Positions 59,307-64,000 of a DNA stretch of 64,000 nt are shown here, in pieces (the stretch's first letter is position 1; the number at the start of each line of letters is the position of its first letter). The notes below the pieces were generated by a model, which was not told the DNA's origin, made no database searches, and saw only the letters and a program-made list of their open reading frames with translations. Both the position numbers and the translations under genes were made by a program. This DNA is from Hymenolepis diminuta (Eukaryota; Platyhelminthes; Cestoda; Cyclophyllidea; Hymenolepididae), in contig CAADRB010000003.1 in assembly GCA_900708905.1 (NCBI GenBank), positions 4,565,551 to 4,629,550 on the forward strand, given 5' to 3'.

Positions 59307-62300
59307 TGTTGCTGAAAAAATGTACGTAATTTTGAGAATTTTCGGGAATCCTTCAAAATCAACCGAAATTTCCTGAAGCCGATATTTATGGTTAAAAGAA
59401 TTGGGTTGGCTTAACCTTATTTAAAGCTATGACGTTGAAGGAGTCCTCAAGAAATTTTTTACCATTTTTGAGTAATATTAATTTAATTCGTTTTGATGAA
59501 AATCATGTTTGCACTTGAACTATTTTCAAACGTTTCAGTTGGAAAATATTGGTAAATCTCTTTCGCAAACACTCAGAATTCACCTATAAAACCTTACGAA
59601 ACGGCGATTACAGGCACTGGACTCTCAAGCTCTCTCAGTGCTCAAACTATTGCCTTCTCTAGAGTTCATATTGCCATCCCACAATATAGTTTTGTTTATT
59701 CTCATCTCCTGACCTTCTAATTTAAAACTGTGGTTGTCTGTTGTTTGTGAAAGCCTTTTGGATCAGCCGTAGCTGAAAGCTATTAATATCAACCCCAACA
59801 ACGGCGCTCGGTAGATAATATCAGTTTTCCTAGCCATCTTTAAGTGTCAAAATTGCTAAATTTTGCAGGAGTCACCAAAATTGATCCTTACCATTTCGAT
59901 AGAACTCAAACGTTTTTCAAACTGGACAACTTTGTATATGGCACTACCTTTTCTCTTCCTAACACTCTCAAAAAACGATGAATATATAACTAGGAGGATA
60001 CTTCACGATTCACAAGAAAGAAAGGTGGATGATTAAGTCCATCTTGCCATCGCTTATTCCAACTTTCACTGTAGGTACAACACGCAATAGACTAATTACA
60101 GTCGGGACTTGCCGTGAGTTGAAGACCCGACTTCTACTACGAAGTTGAGCTAAAAAAACCAAGACACAGAAAAGGGGAGACATAGGCAGTACCTTGCACT
60201 CCCTTGGGCAAGCAAATAACCACCCGTTCGGTTAATTATTTACAGCGGTACGCCCGAATTTTTTGCTGTGCCGGTGGACAGTTGACATAAAAAAACGAAG
60301 TAACATTGAAGGGAGGCAAAGATGATGCACGGTGTAAAAGCACAGCTCACCGCTTTACCGTAACTTAGTTTAGTGAAAAATGGGATGAATTTGATAAAAA
60401 TTTACCGAAAATTTGATATTTCCCTCGGACTTTTCGCTGTCTTAAAATAGAATAGTATTTCAAAAGATAATTTCCCACTTGTGTCTCTGATTAACAAATT
60501 CGTATATGAATGTTTTGGGAGTAAGTTTCCACTTAACAATCCCAATTGCTTGTGGCTAAGGAGATATCAGACACGCATGCAGATATCAACAATTATCCCT
60601 ACAGAATTTGATTGAACTATTATTAAATCTTGATCTCGTTCATATAATTGCAAAATTCTCAAACTCATTGAAGGAGAGTGCTTTCCAACCCTTTAATTGG
60701 ATAGAGTAGCAAACAGAAGCCTCTGATTCGGAAATCATATTCCGCCAATCCATAAACTGCTCTAAAGCAATTGAAAGGAGAAACATCCGATTTTGGAAGC
60801 GTTAAAACTTAAAGCTAACAGTCTCCAAGACGGACGTTGACGAGAATTCGGCATATACTTTGTGGTTCAGTTTCATTAGGAAATTATTAAGAACGGGTGA
60901 ATGGATCTTTCCATCAAAATTAGTTCCTTTCTTGATCCGCAAAGAACAATTTGAATATATTTCGTGCTATAGATTCAAATCTGCATAGAACAAAATTTAG
61001 ATTAACAGATGTCGGTGGATAAATTTAGACATCTGAAATATTTGTGATTTCTTCAAACTACTTAGGCACAATTTGAGACCAGGGATGGTAATATCTTCCT
61101 AGTAATATGCACCTGAGATCCCGACCAGCAATCAAACGAAGACTTGTGAAGTAACAAACCTAGGTTTCTTATAGAATCCAGAGTTGAACATTTCCCGTAG
61201 AGGTACTGGGAAATTAATAGGCAATCAAAGACGAGTTCAACTAATGTTAATTTTATGTAAACTGATATGCCTGACTCCTTCCTGGATTCAAACGTTTAAA
61301 ACAAAGTCCGAAACGAAATACAACACAAGAAGTCTTCTTGCGGAAGGAGAACTACTGCACCAGTAAACATGATTGTACCGCCTAAAGTTAGAAAGACCTC
61401 GGGATGATACTTCTGTGTCCACGATGAGCGTAAGAAAACACTATACTTCAACGGGTTTTGGAGTCAATTTTATTTAACACCATTGAGAGTAGTGGGAAAC
61501 AAACTTCCTGAAGCACAATAACTATTTTTGAATTAAGTAGCTGAGTTGTATATCTGGTAATCCTCATCACCTAAAGGGTTTTTAGTGTATACATTTGTCT
61601 CCGTATCAATGAAACCAGTAATTGGGCTAACAAAAGTAATCTTTTTGATTCTAGATTGAGAATTAAGTGCACTTTTTGATCCAAGACCTCTCACAAATCA
61701 ACTGTGCCTTTTAACAAGCTTCGATCATCACCTCCTCGTTAGAAGGAAATGCGCATGCAGTAAAACTTACACGGAAAGGATAGCATATGAGGCAGTAAAA
61801 AGAGGGGGATTAATCACATCCGTCGTCATCAAAGCAACACATCGAGAAGGGAGATGTAAGTGGAGAAAAAGCCGCCAACGAAAGAGAGAGCTACATAGCG
61901 TGACAGATATTAGATGGGAAGTAGGGATATTTGCTCAGTTTAAGTTACTACAATCCAAAGCTGAAGCGTGAGAAAATATAGAAGTCTGCTGAACATTTGC
62001 ATGCCTCTTTCCATTCTAATTGTAAACAAAGACAAATTTAAACTACAAACTAATAAATACACCTAAAGTAATTCTCCTTCTTGCGCTAAGGGATTGATAC
62101 GAAATAGAGCAAGATTATCGAGGTAAATTAGATGCCATTTACAATGCTGTTACTCCGATTAGCTATTTCCATTTAGAAAGCACCGCTACTTATAAATACA
62201 TAAGTAGACATTATATTTCAAACACGAAACAAGACGCCAAAACAGACACAGTGAAAATTACAATAGTGAACGAAATATCACGTTAGTTTAAGTTCAAGAA

Positions 62301-62685
62301 CAGGGAAGTAATCATACGAGGCAAGCTATTGTGATGATAATTGAAAGCATCACGAGGAAAGGACCGAAGGTTTTGAGGAAAGACAAACACCTAAAAGGGG
62401 AAATAAATATGTCGTTTAATAAGGAGTAATAATATGGTAGACCAATAAACCACTTGAAGTAATCATTACAATTAATTACTCCAATGAGAATATCTTCGAA
62501 CCAAACGTACTAGAGCATATAATTGTAACTTTCTCATTGATGAAAATGCTGACGGTTCATTAAGAAAGAGAAAATGAAAAAAAGAACTTCAATTGTTTCC
62601 TTTTTCCAAAACTTATGAATAGAATATTCCTCAACTCGTTAAGATGAGTGCTTACACAAGTTAAATTGAGGGAAAAGAAATTATC
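59307..62685. other. AT-rich non-coding stretch
   Basis: Nothing gene-like is seen beyond a 60-codon frame at 61184-61366 without domain. No named repeat is recognised. Confidence 0.42.
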
Positions 62686-62689
62686 CTGG

Positions 62690-62823
62690 GGTCACTCCAA
62701 ATAACTTGAATTCTGATCGGAACTAACTAGCGTAGGTTGGCCATCCACATATTACTGGTTGCGCATCGATGGAGTATCGACCTCGTGACCTCTGACGTGC
62801 ATGTCAAACGGTATACTCACGGA
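62690..62823 (-). mobile_element. tRNA-derived SINE, copy A
   Basis: Read on the minus strand from about 62823, the head has an A-box-like GTGAGTATACCG, then CAGAGGTCACGAGGTCGATACTCC. The latter carries a B-box-like GGTCGATACTCC with a short GAG/CTC stem around GTCGATA. After a conserved ATGCGC the tail contains TGGATGGCCAACCT and CTAGTTAGTTCCGATC. The tail matches copy B at 63110-63252 in order and spacing. The acceptor stem does not pair, so it is a transposed tRNA-headed copy, not a tRNA gene. Confidence 0.6.
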
Positions 62824-63109
62824 AAGTAAGATCAACTTGGGAAGTGCCAATAACATTTGAGAATGCATTTCACAATCAACAAGTGGAAAGTAAGTGTTTC
62901 AAGACCAGAAATATCGGTGATTTCACAATATGTCCTCTAAACTCAATCTTAATTGACATGACCTAAGTTCCATTTTCGACATATTTGATTGCGAAACACC
63001 CCAAATATGCTGGTTTTTGGGAACGAAGCTTTCAAAGACTATTATGAAAGGTATTAGGCACAATTTGACTTGAATTAAGGAAAGGTACGTTGGGGACTCT
63101 TATGAGAAC

Positions 63110-63252
63110 ATAGCACTCTAATGACCCTCTTGTTGACCGGAACTAACTTGTGAAATTGGCCATCCAAATCAATGGATATGCGCCGATAAGCATTGCAGTC
63201 CCATAACCTCTGATTTAGCAGTCATGCACGTTGATAATTGTGCCACTAGCGC
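63110..63252 (-). mobile_element. tRNA-derived SINE, copy B
   Basis: On the minus strand the head reads as a degenerate tRNA. The 7-base acceptor strand TGTGCGC (about 63252-63246) can pair fully, with one G-T pair, with GCGCATA at about 63182-63176. Between them lie an A-box-like AGTGGCACAATTAT, an anticodon-arm-like TGACTGCTAAATCA (anticodon position reads GCT, as in a serine tRNA) and a decayed T arm. The tail, TTGGATGGCCAATTTC and AAGTTAGTTCCGGTC, matches copy A. The extra A in the anticodon arm and the broken T arm argue against a working tRNA. Confidence 0.6.
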
Positions 63253-64000
63253 ACAGAAAATATTTTCCAGTACTCGTTGCAAATATAACGAAGAGATCGT
63301 AATGCGAAACATGTATTCGGTCATTGAAACGGAGTTTCAAATTATGTTAATCATTTCATATGAATCTTTCCTTTAGCGGCAGATGAATCAATGTTTTTTT
63401 CTTTCAGCGGTTTGAGCTTCACCTTTGAAGCAAGACGGTTCACTTGTCCTTACCTGATAGGTTAGTAATCCAACAAAGTAAAATTATTACATTAAGCTAA
63501 CTGCTTAAATGGGATTTCATTTACAATGACAGATTTCATTCCAAGCTGAACATTAGAGACACTTTTATCATTAGGAATTCGATACTAAACATGGACAATG
63601 AAAGTCCATATTATAAGTCAACAGATCACCATTACTACTTCTCAGATAGGCATGTAGAGGAGGAGCTTGAAAACTGAAAGTGTTGGATGAGGTAGCTTAG
63701 CAAACATAACGAATGAACTTGCATGGATATGATGACTCAATACTTGTTGAAAGAAGATTATGTTGATAACGAAATTAAAAGCGAAAAAAACGAAGGGAGC
63801 TTACCCGAGGAATTTACTCCGAAAAGCTATCAGCAACCCGATGGAGTACATGTTCCAACCGGTTGAACCTTTATAACCCATTTCATTGAGTGCATAGGCA
63901 ACATGACTGTGACAGTTGTCACAGCAGAGATTGTGCTGTAAGATAACGACAGAGAATGGAAAGAAGGAAGTTGAATCAATACAATAAGTCTATGGGAAAG
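63253..64000. other. Non-coding stretch at right edge
   Basis: No recognised gene, RNA gene or repeat. Sequence is AT-rich with purine-rich patches. Confidence 0.4.

Noticed and set aside
62770..63252. Functional tRNA genes on the minus strand
   Set aside because: The heads are tRNA-like, but copy A has no acceptor stem. Copy B has an extra base in the anticodon arm and a decayed T arm. A shared unrelated tail points to SINEs.
1..64000. CRISPR arrays, operons, prophage or bacterial defence systems
   Set aside because: No regularly spaced direct repeats and no dense co-directional genes or bacterial gene features are present. The sequence is eukaryotic in character.
1..64000. Conserved animal microRNAs
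   Set aside because: I checked by eye for several common arthropod mature sequences (let-7, miR-1, bantam, miR-8, miR-10, miR-71 and others) and saw none. This visual check is not exhaustive.

Overview
The window reads as AT-rich nuclear DNA of an invertebrate, most likely an arthropod. The best clue is a decayed mariner-type transposase at about 12.6-13.7 kb. As I remember that family, its closest relatives are abundant in crustacean genomes such as sea lice (copepods), so a caligid copepod is my best guess, held with moderate-to-low confidence. No reading frame shows the length, density or strand consistency of prokaryotic genes. The longest open frame is 140 codons and has no ATG at its start. 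There is an assembly gap of 36 N at 21166-21201. I see no intact protein-coding gene that I can name. The window is best read as intergenic DNA, or as one or more very long introns.

Layout. 0-12 kb is AT-rich non-coding DNA with one exon-like block (3.03-3.23 kb), a GGA-rich tract (3.8 kb), a tRNA-derived SINE-like copy on the minus strand (6.09-6.24 kb) and the first copy of an unclassified dispersed repeat (11.84-12.06 kb). At 12.6-13.7 kb lies the mariner pseudogene (minus strand). 14-35 kb is mostly featureless, apart from a CpG/GAGA-rich island at 18.7-19.2 kb, several weak exon-like frames (22.3, 23.6, 27.9 kb), the second copy of the dispersed repeat (29.36-29.6 kb) and two more GA/GC-rich islands (32.3-32.7 and 34.8-35.4 kb). 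At 35.9-38.1 kb sits a heavily mutated non-LTR retrotransposon (plus strand) with recognisable endonuclease and reverse-transcriptase blocks. 38-51 kb holds a weak SINE-like stretch, a 92-codon ATG frame (40.3 kb), an exon-like block with two good acceptors (41.05 kb), another GA-rich island (42.7-43.1 kb) and a convincing exon-like block bounded by splice consensus (47.29-47.44 kb). At 51.1-51.8 kb is the strongest CpG-rich island. It ends in a good splice donor and is followed 395 bases later by a strong acceptor, so it is the best candidate for a promoter and first exon. 52-64 kb is AT-rich, with two protein-like open frames (57.7 and 59.06 kb) and, near the right end, two divergent SINE copies in the same orientation (62.7 and 63.2 kb).

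The mobile elements are all dead relics of different classes: DNA transposon, LINE and SINE. No operon-like or cooperating gene set is present, and I found no evidence of a microbial defence, biosynthetic or mobile system. The most useful leads are the candidate regulatory islands, the exon-like blocks and the tRNA-headed SINE family. All need transcript or genome-wide copy data to settle.
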